Positions 47,254 to 56,945 of a DNA stretch of 64,000 bases are shown piece after piece. The position numbers and the translations under genes are program-made. The stretch covers positions 1 through 64,000 of the forward strand of contig JARLIS010000003.1 of assembly GCA_031291615.1 (NCBI GenBank). The letters are read 5' to 3'. How positions within the stretch are numbered: position 1 is the first letter of the stretch; the number at the start of each line of letters is the position of its first letter. Source of the DNA: Parvibaculum sp. (GTDB taxonomy: Bacteria; Pseudomonadota; Alphaproteobacteria; Parvibaculales; Parvibaculaceae). The notes under the pieces were generated by a model. It had not been told where the DNA came from, did no database searches, and was given only the letters and a program-made list of their open reading frames with translations.

Positions 47254-47280
47254 AACGAGCCTCCGCGGTCCGGAGGCCGT

Positions 47281-47318
47281 CCAAAAGAAATGGCGGCAGT
47301 GAATTTCACTGCCGCCAT
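47281..47318 (-). terminator. Rho-independent terminator after secA
   Basis: 13-bp stem ATGGCGGCAGTGA / TCACTGCCGCCAT (47290-47318), with TTCTTTTGG following on the minus strand. The MFS gene converges on it. Confidence 0.85.
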
Positions 47319-47342
47319 GAATGACCGAAATGCCCGCCTGCG

Positions 47343-50066
47343 TCAGGCAAGCGTGCCGTGGCAATGCTTGAACTTCTTGCCCGAGCCGCAGGGGCATAGC
47401 GCGTTGCGCTGCGTCTTGCCCCAGGTGGCGGGGTTCTTGGGATCGGCGGCAATGCCCGGGTCGTTCCTCACCGGGCGCTTCGCCGCCGCCGCTTCGGCCT
47501 GCGCCGCGTCATCCTCGCCCGTGAAGGGGTCGACGTGGTGCGCATGCATCTCGGGCAGCGGCGTGTCTTCGAGTCTCGGGGCCTCGGTGACGAATTGCGC
47601 CGTCATCAACTGGCGCGTCACGTCTTCGCGCAGGCGCGTCAGCAGGCTTTCGAAAAGTTCGAAGGCTTCCGACTTGTATTCGTTCAACGGGTCGCGCTGG
47701 GCATAGCCGCGAAGGCCGACGGCCTGGCGCAGATAATCGAGCATCATCAGATGCTCGCGCCAGTGATGATCGAGCGTCTGGAGCAGGACCGCCTTTTCGA
47801 CCTGGCGCATGAGCTGCGGGCCGGCCTGGGCGGCCTTGGCCGCCATGACGCGGTCGGATTCGGCGTAAAGGCGTTCGCGGATTTCGTCGTCGGCGATGCC
47901 TTCTTCCTCGGCCCATTCGGCAATCGGCAGGTCGAGCGCGAGATCGTGGTTGACCGCTTCCTTCAGGCCCGCCACGTCCCATTGTTCGGCATAGGCCTTT
48001 TCGGGAATATGCCTGGTGACGAGGGCGTCGATCGTCTGGCGGCGCATGTCGGAAACCGTCTCGCTGACGTCTTCGGTTTCCATCAGTTCGACGCGCTGAT
48101 CGAAGATCGCGCGGCGCTGATCGTTCATGACGTCGTCATATTTGAGCAGGTTCTTACGGATGTCGAAGTTGCGCGCCTCGACCTTCTGCTGCGCTTTTTC
48201 GAGCGCGCGGTTGATCCAGGGATGGATGATCGCCTCGCCCTCCTGAAGGCCGAGCTTCTGAAGCACGCCGTCCATGCGGTCGGTGCCGAAGATGCGCATC
48301 AGATCGTCTTCGAGCGAGAGGAAGAACTTCGAGCGACCGGGGTCGCCCTGGCGGCCCGAGCGACCACGAAGCTGGTTGTCGATGCGGCGGCTTTCATGCC
48401 GCTCCGTGCCGATGACATAGAGGCCGCCGGCGTCGCGGGCCAGCTCCTTCTTCTTGGCGATGTCGGCCTTGATCTCGGCGATCTTGCGGGCGAGGGCGTC
48501 CTCGTTCTCGATGCCGGCCGTCTCGTCCGCGATGCGCATGTCGAGATTGCCGCCGAGCTGGATGTCCGTGCCGCGGCCGGCCATGTTGGTGGCGATGGTG
48601 ATGGCGCCCGGCACGCCGGCCTGCGCGATGATATGCGCTTCCTGCTCGTGATAGCGCGCGTTCAGCACGTTGTGCTTGATCTTCTTCTTCTTCAGGACTT
48701 CCGAAAGCGTTTCGGACTTTTCGATCGACACCGTGCCGACGAGAACCGGCTGGCCGCGTTTTGCGCAGTCTTCCAGCTCAAGGACGATGGCGTCGTATTT
48801 CTCGCGCGCCGAACGATAGACTTCATCGTCCTCGTCCTTGCGTGCGACCGGCCTGTTGGTCGGCACCTCGATCACTTCGAGGCCGTAAATGTCCATGAAC
48901 TCGTCGGCTTCCGTCAGCGCCGTGCCGGTCATGCCGGAGAGCTTGGAGTACATGCGGAAATAGTTCTGGAAGGTGATCGAGGCGAGCGTCTGGTTCTCGG
49001 GCTGGATCTGCACCCGTTCCTTCGCTTCAAGCGCCTGGTGCAAACCGTCCGAATAGCGCCGGCCTTCCATCATGCGGCCGGTGAATTCGTCGATGATCAT
49101 CACCTTGTCGCCCTTGACGATGTAGTCCTTGTCCTTCTGGAACAGCTTGTGGGCCTTGAGCGCGTTCTGGATGTGGTGGACGATGGTGATGTTTTCGATG
49201 TCGTAGAGCGAGCCTTCCTTCAGGATGCCGCGCTCGCGCAGGACGCCTTCGATCTTTTCGTTGCCCGCCTCGGTCAGGTTCACCGTGCGCTGTTTCTCGT
49301 CGAGGTCGTAATCGCCGGCCTCGATAAAGGGGATCACCTCGTCGATCGAGAGATAGAGCTCCGACTTGTCGTCGAGGGGGCCTGAAATGATGAGCGGCGT
49401 GCGCGCCTCGTCGACGAGGATCGAGTCCACTTCGTCGATGACCGCAAAGCCGTGCCCGCGCTGCACCATCGCGGGGAGCTGATATTTCATGTTGTCGCGC
49501 AGATAGTCGAAGCCGAGCTCGTTGTTGGTGCCGTAGGTGATGTCGCAGGCATAAGCTTCGCGGCGCTCATTGTCGTCGAGGCCGTGCAGGATGACGCCGA
49601 CCGAAAGGCCGAGGAATCTGAAGACCTGCCCCATCCATTCGCTGTCGCGCTTGGCGAGGTAGTCGTTCACCGTGACGACGTGGACGCCCTTGCCGGGCAG
49701 GGCGTTCAGATAGGCCGCAAGGGTCGAAACGAGCGTCTTGCCTTCGCCGGTCTTCATTTCGGCGATCTTGCCGTCGTTCAACACCATGCCGCCGATGAGC
49801 TGCACGTCGTAGTGACGCTGACCGAGGGCGCGCTTGGCGGCTTCGCGCACGGTGGCGAAGGCTTCGGGCAGAAGCTCGTCCAGTTCGGCGCCGGCGGCGA
49901 GGCGCTCGCGGAATTCGGTCGTCTTGGCGCGCAGGCCTTCGTCGCTCAGAGCCGAGATTGCGGGCTCAAGCGCGTTGATTTCCTCAACGCGCGCTTTATA
50001 GGCCTTGAGTTTCCGGTCGTTGGAGGAGCCGAAAAATCGTTTGGCAAGGGCGCCAAAACTTGCCAT
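47343..50066 (-). CDS. secA: Preprotein translocase ATPase SecA
   Basis: 907 residues. Walker A in [29 protein letters not shown] (Walker B), [14 protein letters not shown] and RSGRQGDPG, with a C-terminal zinc-binding [14 protein letters not shown]. It drives protein export through SecYEG. Start ATG 50066 is the canonical [14 protein letters not shown]; upstream in-frame sequence is not coding. Confidence 0.99.
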   Translation of the reverse strand: MASFGALAKRFFGSSNDRKLKAYKARVEEINALEPAISALSDEGLRAKTTEFRERLAAGAELDELLPEAFATVREAAKRALGQRHYDVQLIGGMVLNDGKIAEMKTGEGKTLVSTLAAYLNALPGKGVHVVTVNDYLAKRDSEWMGQVFRFLGLSVGVILHGLDDNERREAYACDITYGTNNELGFDYLRDNMKYQLPAMVQRGHGFAVIDEVDSILVDEARTPLIISGPLDDKSELYLSIDEVIPFIEAGDYDLDEKQRTVNLTEAGNEKIEGVLRERGILKEGSLYDIENITIVHHIQNALKAHKLFQKDKDYIVKGDKVMIIDEFTGRMMEGRRYSDGLHQALEAKERVQIQPENQTLASITFQNYFRMYSKLSGMTGTALTEADEFMDIYGLEVIEVPTNRPVARKDEDDEVYRSAREKYDAIVLELEDCAKRGQPVLVGTVSIEKSETLSEVLKKKKIKHNVLNARYHEQEAHIIAQAGVPGAITIATNMAGRGTDIQLGGNLDMRIADETAGIENEDALARKIAEIKADIAKKKELARDAGGLYVIGTERHESRRIDNQLRGRSGRQGDPGRSKFFLSLEDDLMRIFGTDRMDGVLQKLGLQEGEAIIHPWINRALEKAQQKVEARNFDIRKNLLKYDDVMNDQRRAIFDQRVELMETEDVSETVSDMRRQTIDALVTRHIPEKAYAEQWDVAGLKEAVNHDLALDLPIAEWAEEEGIADDEIRERLYAESDRVMAAKAAQAGPQLMRQVEKAVLLQTLDHHWREHLMMLDYLRQAVGLRGYAQRDPLNEYKSEAFELFESLLTRLREDVTRQLMTAQFVTEAPRLEDTPLPEMHAHHVDPFTGEDDAAQAEAAAAKRPVRNDPGIAADPKNPATWGKTQRNALCPCGSGKKFKHCHGTLA

Positions 50067-50181
50067 CAGGTCATATTCCTCTTGCGGGCCGCCGCCTCCC
50101 TCGACACCGAAGAAAACGGCCGACGTGCTACCCGAAACGCAGTTGCGAAGTCGCAAATATGGCGGGTGAAAAGACTGAGGA

Positions 50182-50210
50182 GATGTAAGGGGGAGGGGGG
50201 TTATTGTCAA
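50182..50210 (-). promoter_or_regulatory. Candidate sigma-70 promoter for secA
   Basis: On the minus strand a perfect -35 TTGACA (50205-50210) precedes a weak -10 TACATC (50182-50187) after a 17-base spacer. Confidence 0.4.
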
Positions 50211-50392
50211 TGTGAGGGCACATTCGGGGCCGTGCCGCCCGGACCCGCCAAGTCTATATGTTTCTTAACAAAGGGATGCTTGTGCGAGGCCGCGCGGCGC
50301 TCCATCATGCGCCGCCGTTTCGACCCTTTTTCGGACCTTGGGGCCGGTTTCGCCGGAATGCCGGCCGGTTCTTCCATTACAGGAAAGTCATC

Positions 50393-51277
50393 ATGCGCCG
50401 CTCGTTTCGCCTCGCTTCCGCCGGCCTTCTCGCCCTTGGCCTCGGAATGGGAGTTTTCGCCGGATCGGCGGCCTTGGCGGCGGAAGCCGATGCTGGCAAT
50501 GACGAGGTCGTGGCCAAGGTCAACGGCACGGCGATCAGGCTCTCCGACATTGCGCTCGCGGATGAGGAAATGGGCCCGGCGCTTGCGCGCCTGCCCGAAG
50601 AAGTCCGCTTCCAATATCTTCTCGGCATGCTGATCGACCGTCGCGTCGTGTCGCAGGCGGCGAAGGCGAAGAAGCTCGAAGACGATCCGGAAGTGAAGCG
50701 GCGCGAGACCTATTATGACGAAAAGGCGCTGCGGGACGTCTACTGGGTCCAGCTGATGCGCGACAAGGTCGGCGAAAAGGCGATCAAGGATTATTACGAC
50801 CAGCACGTCGCCAAGATCGCGCCGGAGACGGAAGCGCATGCGGCGCATATCCTCGTCGGCTCGAAGGAAGAGGCAGAGAAGATTCTCGCCGAAATCAGAT
50901 CGGGCAAGAAGTTCGAGGATGTCGCCAAGGCGCAGTCGAAAGATTCGAGTTCCCAGGAAGGCGGCGATCTCGGCTGGTTCAAGAAGGCCGACATGGTGCC
51001 GGAATTCGCCGATGCGGTATTCAAGCTGAAGCCGGGCCAGGTTTCCGACCCGGTGCAGACCAAATTCGGCTGGCATATCATCAAGTTGATCGAGACGCGC
51101 AAGGCCAAGGCGCCGACGCTTGACGAGGCCCATGACGAGATCATGCGGCAGCTGGCGCGCGAGCAGGGCCAGTCGGTCATGGAAGATTTGCGCAAGAAGG
51201 CGAAGATCGAGATCGTCGGCGCCGACGGCAAGCAGCCGCAGGCGGCGCCTGCGCCTCAGGACGACGATCAGCAATAA
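50393..51277 (+). CDS. Periplasmic parvulin-type peptidyl-prolyl isomerase
   Basis: 294 residues. Signal peptide (RRSFRLASAGLLALGLGMGVFAGSAALA), a SurA-N-like chaperone part (about 35-130), a parvulin domain (about 140-240: AHAAHILVGSKEEAEKIL; GGDLGWFKKADMVPEFADAVF; TKFGWHIIKLIE) and a disordered acidic/Gln tail. It assists folding of exported proteins. AGGAAA lies before ATG 50393. argJ begins 23 bases later, so an operon ppi-argJ-mutT is likely. Confidence 0.94.
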   Translation: MRRSFRLASAGLLALGLGMGVFAGSAALAAEADAGNDEVVAKVNGTAIRLSDIALADEEMGPALARLPEEVRFQYLLGMLIDRRVVSQAAKAKKLEDDPEVKRRETYYDEKALRDVYWVQLMRDKVGEKAIKDYYDQHVAKIAPETEAHAAHILVGSKEEAEKILAEIRSGKKFEDVAKAQSKDSSSQEGGDLGWFKKADMVPEFADAVFKLKPGQVSDPVQTKFGWHIIKLIETRKAKAPTLDEAHDEIMRQLAREQGQSVMEDLRKKAKIEIVGADGKQPQAAPAPQDDDQQ

Positions 51278-51300
51278 TCCGATCGAACGGAGCGGCGGCG

Positions 51301-52734
51301 ATGGCGAAAATGACGCGCAAGGCAAAACCGAAAGCCAAGGCAAAAGCGAAGCCCGCGGCGAAGAAGGCCAAGCCCAAGGCGAAAGCCGCCCGGGCGGCGG
51401 TGAAAAAGACATCGCTCAAGGCAAAGGCGAAGCCTGCACCCAAGGCGAAGCCCGTACTCAAGGCGAAGCCGAAAGCGGCGGCGAAGAAGAAGGCCGCCCA
51501 CAAGATTTCCCCGCTGGCGCCCAAGAGCTACCAGAAACTGCCGCCGCTTTCCGGCGTCGATATCGGAACGGCCGCGGCGGGTATCAAATACAAGGGCCGC
51601 GACGACGTGCTCGTGATCCGCATGCCGGAGGGCACGCAGGCGGCGGGCGTCTTCACCACATCGAAGACGGCGTCGGCGCCGGTGCTTCATTGCCGCGCCA
51701 ATATTGCGCATGCCGGCGAGGGCCGCGTCGTTGTCGTCAATTCGGGCAATTCCAACGCCTTTACCGGCAAGGCGGGCGTCGAGACCGTCGAGGCGACGGC
51801 GAAAGCGGCGGCCGCCGCCGTCGGCTGCCGCAAGCATGACGTTTTCATCGCCTCGACCGGCGTCATCGGCCAGAGGCTCGATCCGGCGCTCGTCGTCGAT
51901 GGCGTCAAGGCGGCGCTCGGCAAGGCAGCACCCGACCGCTGGGCGGAAGCGGCGCGCGCGATCATGACCACCGATACCTATCCGAAGGTCGCGACGCGGC
52001 ATGCCGTCATCGAAGGTGCGACGGTGACGATCAACGGCATCGGCAAGGGATCGGGCATGATCGCGCCCGATCTTGCGACCATGCTCGTCTTCATCGTCAC
52101 CGATGCAGCGATCCCCGCGCATGTGCTGCAAACGCTGCTCCTTCTCGGCGTGCAGGACAGCTTCAATTCGGTCACGGTCGACAGCGATACCTCGACCAGC
52201 GATACCGTGCTTCTCTTCGCCACCGGCACGGCGATGAAGGGCATGGCGCCCATTTCCAGCGCCGACGATCACCGGCTGAAGAATTTCCGCAAGCAGCTCG
52301 ACGGGCTGATGCTCGATCTTGCCCATCAGGTCGTGCGCGACGGCGAAGGCGCGACGAAGTTCATCCGCGTGCATGTCTCGGGCGCGGAAACCTATATGGC
52401 GGCGCGGCGCATCGGGCTTGCAATCGCGAACTCGCCGCTCGTCAAGACGGCGATCGCCGGCGAAGACGCGAATTGGGGCCGCATCGTGATGGCGGTCGGC
52501 AAGTCGGGCGAGGCGGCGGACCGCGACAGGCTGGCGATCCGCATGGGCGGCGTCGATGTCGCCCGCGACGGCGAAGCCGTGCCCGGATATGACGAGAAGC
52601 CGGTGGCGAAGCACATGAAGGGCGACGAGATCGACATCGAGGTCGATGTGGGCGTCGGCGATCATGCGGCGACCGTTTGGACCTGCGACCTGACGCACGA
52701 ATATATCAGCATAAACGCCGATTATCGCAGCTGA
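51301..52734 (+). CDS. argJ: Ornithine acetyltransferase ArgJ with H1-like N-terminal tail
   Basis: 477 residues. Residues about 1-68 are Lys/Ala/Pro-rich (KAKPKAKAKAKPAAKKAK), resembling histone H1. The canonical enzyme then begins at ISPLAPKSY and continues to the end. The autocleavage site is DLATMLVF (Thr becomes the new N-terminal nucleophile). It recycles acetyl groups from N-acetylornithine to glutamate in arginine synthesis. The tail is in frame with a good ribosome-binding site (GGAG) and no start codon lies between it and ISPLAP, so it must be translated unless processed. Confidence 0.95.
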   Translation: MAKMTRKAKPKAKAKAKPAAKKAKPKAKAARAAVKKTSLKAKAKPAPKAKPVLKAKPKAAAKKKAAHKISPLAPKSYQKLPPLSGVDIGTAAAGIKYKGRDDVLVIRMPEGTQAAGVFTTSKTASAPVLHCRANIAHAGEGRVVVVNSGNSNAFTGKAGVETVEATAKAAAAAVGCRKHDVFIASTGVIGQRLDPALVVDGVKAALGKAAPDRWAEAARAIMTTDTYPKVATRHAVIEGATVTINGIGKGSGMIAPDLATMLVFIVTDAAIPAHVLQTLLLLGVQDSFNSVTVDSDTSTSDTVLLFATGTAMKGMAPISSADDHRLKNFRKQLDGLMLDLAHQVVRDGEGATKFIRVHVSGAETYMAARRIGLAIANSPLVKTAIAGEDANWGRIVMAVGKSGEAADRDRLAIRMGGVDVARDGEAVPGYDEKPVAKHMKGDEIDIEVDVGVGDHAATVWTCDLTHEYISINADYRS

Positions 52735-52802
52735 TGGTGAAGCGGTTTTAACCAAGGATTTATGGGTAAATCCGCACCAATCCTTAACGATATGATGTGA
52801 GC

Positions 52803-53228
52803 ATGACAGACGAGCCGAGGCAGCAACCGAGACGGCTTTTGCTGGTTGCCGCATGCGCGCTCGTCGATGCGGATGGGCGCGTCTTGCTGGCCCGCCGGCC
52901 CGAAGGCAAGACGCTTGCGGGTCTCTGGGAGTTTCCGGGAGGAAAGGTCGAGGCGGGCGAGACGCCCGAGGAGACGCTGATCCGGGAGCTTCGCGAGGAG
53001 CTCGGCATCGAAGTCGCAAGGGCCTGTCTCGCGCCATTGGCCTTTGCGAGCCATACGTATACGGACTTTCATCTGCTGATGCCGCTCTATGTTTGCAGGC
53101 GCTGGCAGGGGACGGCCCGGGGCCTCGAAGGTCAGGCGCTCGAATGGGTTCGTCCGGCAAGGATGCGGGACTACCCGATGCCGCCGGCGGACGAACCGCT
53201 GGTGGCGGTACTTCTCGACCTGCTTTGA
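52803..53228 (+). CDS. mutT: MutT-type Nudix hydrolase
   Basis: About 141 residues. The Nudix box is GGKVEAGETPEETLIRELREE, with flanking FPGG and LLARRPEGKTLAGLWEF typical of MutT. It removes 8-oxo-dGTP from the nucleotide pool. ATG 52803 or GTG 52797 are both possible; neither has a strong ribosome-binding site. Follows argJ as in many alphaproteobacteria. Confidence 0.93.
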   Translation: MTDEPRQQPRRLLLVAACALVDADGRVLLARRPEGKTLAGLWEFPGGKVEAGETPEETLIRELREELGIEVARACLAPLAFASHTYTDFHLLMPLYVCRRWQGTARGLEGQALEWVRPARMRDYPMPPADEPLVAVLLDLL

Positions 53229-53269
53229 GGCGGCGCGCCTCCGGGCGGCAACAAGGCCAGGAGGCCTCG

Positions 53270-53449
53270 ATGAGCAAGGGCGGAGTGCTTCAGATGATCA
53301 AAAGGTTCATCGCCGATGAGCGCGGCGCGACGGCCCTCGAATACGGTCTGATGCTGGCGATATTCTCGCTGGTGGTCACGACGGCGCTGGCCTCGGTGGG
53401 TACCAATCTGACGGCGATGTTTCAGAAGATCGTCGTCATTTTCAGCTGA
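53270..53449 (+). CDS. Flp family type IVb pilin
   Basis: 59 residues. MSKGGVLQMIKRFIADERG leader, then ATALEYGLMLAIFSLVV: cleavage after Gly with Glu5 and Tyr6 of the mature chain, the Flp pattern recognised by TadV. AGGAGG lies 7 bases before the ATG. No tad/cpa gene is present in the window, so this is an orphan pilin or one served by a distant locus. Its end overlaps the methyltransferase gene by 8 bases. Confidence 0.92.
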   Translation: MSKGGVLQMIKRFIADERGATALEYGLMLAIFSLVVTTALASVGTNLTAMFQKIVVIFS

Positions 53450-54395
53450 TCCCGCGATCGCGCGGCGGCGTTTTTTCGCCGGCCGGGTTCTCCGATGTGC
53501 CGAGCGCATCGGCAAGACGTGACGTGGCGCTGCCGGGGCGGAGCGGCTTCTGCTGGCTCTCATGCGGCGCCCAGCCGGTCACGGTGACGATCTCGAAGGT
53601 TGCGGGCACGCGCCCGTCGGCCAATCCGAATTTCTCCCGATAGATATCCGCGGCCCGCAGCAGCGTCGCGCGGCGGAGCGGCGTGCGGCGGCGTTCGATC
53701 AGCGCATTGGTTTCGCCCATGCCGCGCAGCTCCGCCATCAGTTTCAGCGCATTGTCGTAGCGCACGGTCACGCGGTCGGTATCGACGACGGGAAGCGCGA
53801 AGCCCGCGCGCTGCATCAGCGCGCCCATGTCGCGCAGATCGGCGAAGGGGGATATGCGCGGCGACAATCCGCCATCGAGTTCGATCTCGGCCTCGCCGAG
53901 CGACTGGCGAAGCTCGGTCAGCGTTTCGCCGCCGAAAAGCGCGCCGAGGAAAAGCCCGTCGGGAACGAGCGCGCGCCTGATCTGGACGAGCGCACCCGGG
54001 AGGTCGTTCACCCAGTGAAGCGAGAGAAGGCTAGCGACAAGATCGAAGCTCCGATCGCGAAAGGGAAGGCGTTCCTCGTCGGCGGCGACGCGGAGGCCGC
54101 GGCCCTTTGCGAGCATGGCCGGAGCGAGGTCGGTGGAAACCACGCGGCCTATCTTTCCGGGCGCGAGGTTCATGTCCTGAAACGCGGTCCCGTGGCTGCC
54201 GAGGTCGAGCGCCAGGGGAAAGTCGCGGTTCACGGCGGCGAGCCTGTCGGCGAATTCCTCGGCGACGCGGCGGACCAGGAAATCATGATCCGCAAAACGT
54301 GCGGCCGCCCGCGCGCGGCGGCGCGCATGGAGGGCGCGGTCGAAGACCAGCATCGGCGAGGGATTGTCTGCTTTCGGCGGCATGGCGCGCATCAT
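53442..54395 (-). CDS. NDUFAF5/BioC-like methyltransferase-fold protein
   Basis: 317 residues. Class I SAM fold with LALDLGSHGTAF in place of the usual GxGxG, LPFRDRSFDLVASLLSLHWVNDLPG and FLGALFGGETLTELRQSLGEAE, the pattern of mitochondrial NDUFAF5 (complex I assembly hydroxylase) and its alphaproteobacterial relatives. Its position beside comF and grxC is typical. A BioC role is an alternative. Start is one of the two ATGs at 54395/54392. Confidence 0.88.
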   Translation of the reverse strand: MMRAMPPKADNPSPMLVFDRALHARRRARAAARFADHDFLVRRVAEEFADRLAAVNRDFPLALDLGSHGTAFQDMNLAPGKIGRVVSTDLAPAMLAKGRGLRVAADEERLPFRDRSFDLVASLLSLHWVNDLPGALVQIRRALVPDGLFLGALFGGETLTELRQSLGEAEIELDGGLSPRISPFADLRDMGALMQRAGFALPVVDTDRVTVRYDNALKLMAELRGMGETNALIERRRTPLRRATLLRAADIYREKFGLADGRVPATFEIVTVTGWAPHESQQKPLRPGSATSRLADALGTSENPAGEKTPPRDRGIS

Positions 54396-54563
54396 GGGTG
54401 CGGAGGCCCTGCCTCGCAAGGCCGGAGTCGGCGAACCCCGCCGTTGAGCGGATCGTCCGATCCGGACTAGGCTCGACGGGTCGAGGAGGGGAAACATGGG
54501 AACATTTCTGCCGGTGCACCGGGCGTCGGGATTGGGCAAAGAGCCCAACCTGCCTGGGAAAAA

Positions 54564-55352
54564 GTGATCTCGCTCGCCGCCATCTGCGAATGGGCGAGGG
54601 CGCGCGCCTCTAATTTGGCGCGGCTTGCCGATATCGCGCTGCCGCCGCTCTGCCTTTCCTGCGGCAGGAGCATTGAGGCGCATGGCGCGCTTTGCGCGGC
54701 CTGCTGGCGCGAGGTCGAGTTCATCGAGCGGCCCTTCTGTCCAGTCACGGGCGTCCCCTTTCCCTTCGATCCCAATGCCGCCGGGGGTGACGAGATTGTC
54801 AGCGCCGCCGCGCTCGCCTCGCCGCCGCCTTATACGAAAGCGCGGGCGGTGATGCGCTATGGCGATGCGGCCGCGCGGATCGTGCTCAGGTTCAAATATG
54901 CCGACCGCATGGAGGCGGCGCCCGCCTTCGCCCGCTGGATGGCGCGAGCGGGGGCCGATCTCCTTGCCGATGCCGATTTCGTCGTGCCGGTGCCGCTTCA
55001 CCGGCGGCGGCTCTTTTCGCGCCGCTTCAACCAGTCGGCGGAGCTTGCCCGGCATATTTCGGCGCTGAGCGGCGTCCGCTTTCTGCCGGGGCTTCTCGAG
55101 CGCGTGCGGGCGACGCGGCCGCAGGTCGGGCTATCGGGCGATGCGCGGCGGCGGAATGTCGCAGGCGCGTTCAGGCTCGGAGCAAAGGCGCGAAGCCTCG
55201 CCGAAAATCGGGTGGTGGTCGTTGTCGACGATGTGGTGACGACAGGGGCGACGGTCGATGCCTGCGCCCGGGCGCTGAAAGCGGCGGGCGCGCGGGAGGT
55301 TCGCGTGCTGGCGCTTGCCCGGGTTGTGCCCGGAGAAGGCGTAACTATATGA
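54564..55352 (+). CDS. ComF family protein (phosphoribosyltransferase-like)
   Basis: 262 residues. N-terminal zinc-finger region CLSCGRSIEAHGALCAACW, then a PRTase-like domain with PVPLHRRRLFSRRFNQS and VVVVDDVVTTGATVDAC (PRPP loop). In Bacillus ComF aids DNA uptake; in alphaproteobacteria the role is unknown. GTG start at 54564. The glutaredoxin gene follows after 31 bases. Confidence 0.92.
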   Translation: MISLAAICEWARARASNLARLADIALPPLCLSCGRSIEAHGALCAACWREVEFIERPFCPVTGVPFPFDPNAAGGDEIVSAAALASPPPYTKARAVMRYGDAAARIVLRFKYADRMEAAPAFARWMARAGADLLADADFVVPVPLHRRRLFSRRFNQSAELARHISALSGVRFLPGLLERVRATRPQVGLSGDARRRNVAGAFRLGAKARSLAENRVVVVVDDVVTTGATVDACARALKAAGAREVRVLALARVVPGEGVTI

Positions 55353-55383
55353 TACGGGCTGACTATTTACTGGAGTGAAGCCC

Positions 55384-55641
55384 GTGGCCGACGTCACCAT
55401 TTATACGACCATGCTCTGCCCCTATTGTTTCCGGGCGAAGGCGCTGCTGTCGGAAAAGGGCGTCGCCTTCAAGGAAATCGACGTCGGCATGGATGCCGAC
55501 AAGCGCGACGAGATGACGAAGCGCGCCAATGGCGGCTACACGGTGCCGCAGATTTTCATCAACGGGAGCCATGTGGGCGGTTGCGACGATCTTTATGCGC
55601 TCGATCGGGCCGGCAAGCTCGATCCGCTGCTCACAGCCTGA
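55384..55641 (+). CDS. grxC: Glutaredoxin 3
   Basis: About 85 residues. Active site CPYC in MLCPYCFRAKALL, then TVPQIFINGSHVGGCDD. Reduces protein and glutathione disulfides. Start is most likely GTG 55384, because GGAG (55372-55375) overlaps the earlier GTG at 55375. Confidence 0.95.
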   Translation: MADVTIYTTMLCPYCFRAKALLSEKGVAFKEIDVGMDADKRDEMTKRANGGYTVPQIFINGSHVGGCDDLYALDRAGKLDPLLTA

Positions 55642-55644
55642 ACC

Positions 55645-56511
55645 ATGACAGCCCCGGCCCATCGTCCCTTCATCGCGGCTTGCGTGCAGTTGCGCGCAGG
55701 CCGGGAGGTCGCGCCCAATGTCGAGGCGGCGGCCGCGCTCATCGCGCAAGCGGCGGATGAGGGCGCGGATTTCATTCTGACGCCCGAAAACACCTCGATC
55801 ATGGAGGCGGAGCGGAAGCTTCTTTTCGAGAAGACCCGGGGCGAGGACGAAGACATGGCGCTCGCGCGGTTCCGTGCGCTCGCCCGCGACAGGAAGAAAT
55901 GGCTGCTCATCGGTTCGCTGCCGATCAAGGTCGCGGCGGAAAAGCTCGCCAATCGTTCGCTGCTGATCGCGCCGGATGGGCGCATCGCCGCGCGTTACGA
56001 CAAGATCCATATGTTCGATGTCGATCTTGCAGGCGGCGAAAGCTATCGCGAGTCGCGCAACTTCGATGCGGGCCACGAGGCCATCGTCGCCGACCTGCCC
56101 TGGGGCCGGCTCGGCATGACCGTCTGCTACGACCTGCGCTTTCCCTATCTCTATCGTGCGCTTGCCCATGCGGGTGCGCGCTTCATTACCGTGCCTTCCG
56201 CCTTCACGCGGCAGACGGGCGAGGCGCATTGGCATGTGCTCCTGCGCGCCCGCGCCATCGAGAACGGCGCTTTCGTTTTTGCGCCGGCGCAGGGCGGGCG
56301 GCATGAGAATGGCCGCGAGACTTTCGGCCACAGCCTCATCGTCGCGCCATGGGGCGAGATCATTGCCGAGGCGGGCACGGAGCCCGGCATCGTCATGGCG
56401 GAGATCGATCCGGCAAAAATCGACGAGGCAAGGGGCCGCGTGCCGAGCCTTCAGCATGACAAGAATTTCGACGCGCCGTCCGTGTCCGCGCCCGCCAAGG
56501 TGGCGTCATGA
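55645..56511 (+). CDS. Carbon-nitrogen hydrolase (Nit-type)
   Basis: 288 residues with the Glu-Lys-Cys triad: Glu48 (LTPENTS), Lys120 (RYDKIHMFD), Cys161 (TVCYDLRFP). Resembles deaminated-glutathione amidase/Nit proteins, which fits its place directly after the glutaredoxin gene (3 bases). Overlaps the DUF1178 gene by 4 bases. Confidence 0.93.
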   Translation: MTAPAHRPFIAACVQLRAGREVAPNVEAAAALIAQAADEGADFILTPENTSIMEAERKLLFEKTRGEDEDMALARFRALARDRKKWLLIGSLPIKVAAEKLANRSLLIAPDGRIAARYDKIHMFDVDLAGGESYRESRNFDAGHEAIVADLPWGRLGMTVCYDLRFPYLYRALAHAGARFITVPSAFTRQTGEAHWHVLLRARAIENGAFVFAPAQGGRHENGRETFGHSLIVAPWGEIIAEAGTEPGIVMAEIDPAKIDEARGRVPSLQHDKNFDAPSVSAPAKVAS

Positions 56512-56936
56512 TCCGTTACGCGCTCACTTGCACGAACGAGCATGAGTTCGACGGCTGGTTCCGTTCGTCGTCCGCTTTCGACGAGCAGGCGAAGGCGGGC
56601 GAGCTTCAATGCCCCGTCTGCGGCAGCGCGGATGTGCGCAAAGGTTTGATGGCGCCCAATGTCGCCGGCACCAAGAAGAGCAACAGCATCGACGTCACGC
56701 CCGCTCAGGCCGCGCAGAAGATGGTGATGATGATGACGGCGCTCAGGAAGCACGTCGAAGAGAATTGCGACTATGTCGGCGACAAGTTTGCCGAAGTCGC
56801 GCGGCGCATTCACTACGAGGAAGAGCCGCATCGTGAGATCTACGGCGAGGCGACGCCCGAGGAGGCGCGCGAACTGATCGAGGAAGGCGTCGATGTGGCG
56901 CCGCTGCCGGTGCTGACGCCACGGCAGGCGAATTAG
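56508..56936 (+). CDS. DUF1178 family protein
   Basis: 142 residues. Zinc-ribbon-like beginning CTNEHEFDGWFRSSSAFDEQ ... LQCPVCGSADVRKGLMAP, then a helix-rich part (VMMMTALRKHVEENCDYVGDKFAEVARRIHYEEEP). Function unknown. The start overlaps the nitrilase stop (ATGA), so they form an operon with grxC and comF. Confidence 0.9.
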   Translation: MIRYALTCTNEHEFDGWFRSSSAFDEQAKAGELQCPVCGSADVRKGLMAPNVAGTKKSNSIDVTPAQAAQKMVMMMTALRKHVEENCDYVGDKFAEVARRIHYEEEPHREIYGEATPEEARELIEEGVDVAPLPVLTPRQAN

Positions 56937-56945
56937 CGAGGGAAG

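Noticed and set aside
47535..49385. A long open frame opposite secA
   Set aside because: SecA is unmistakable on the other strand; the antisense product has no domain-like pattern.
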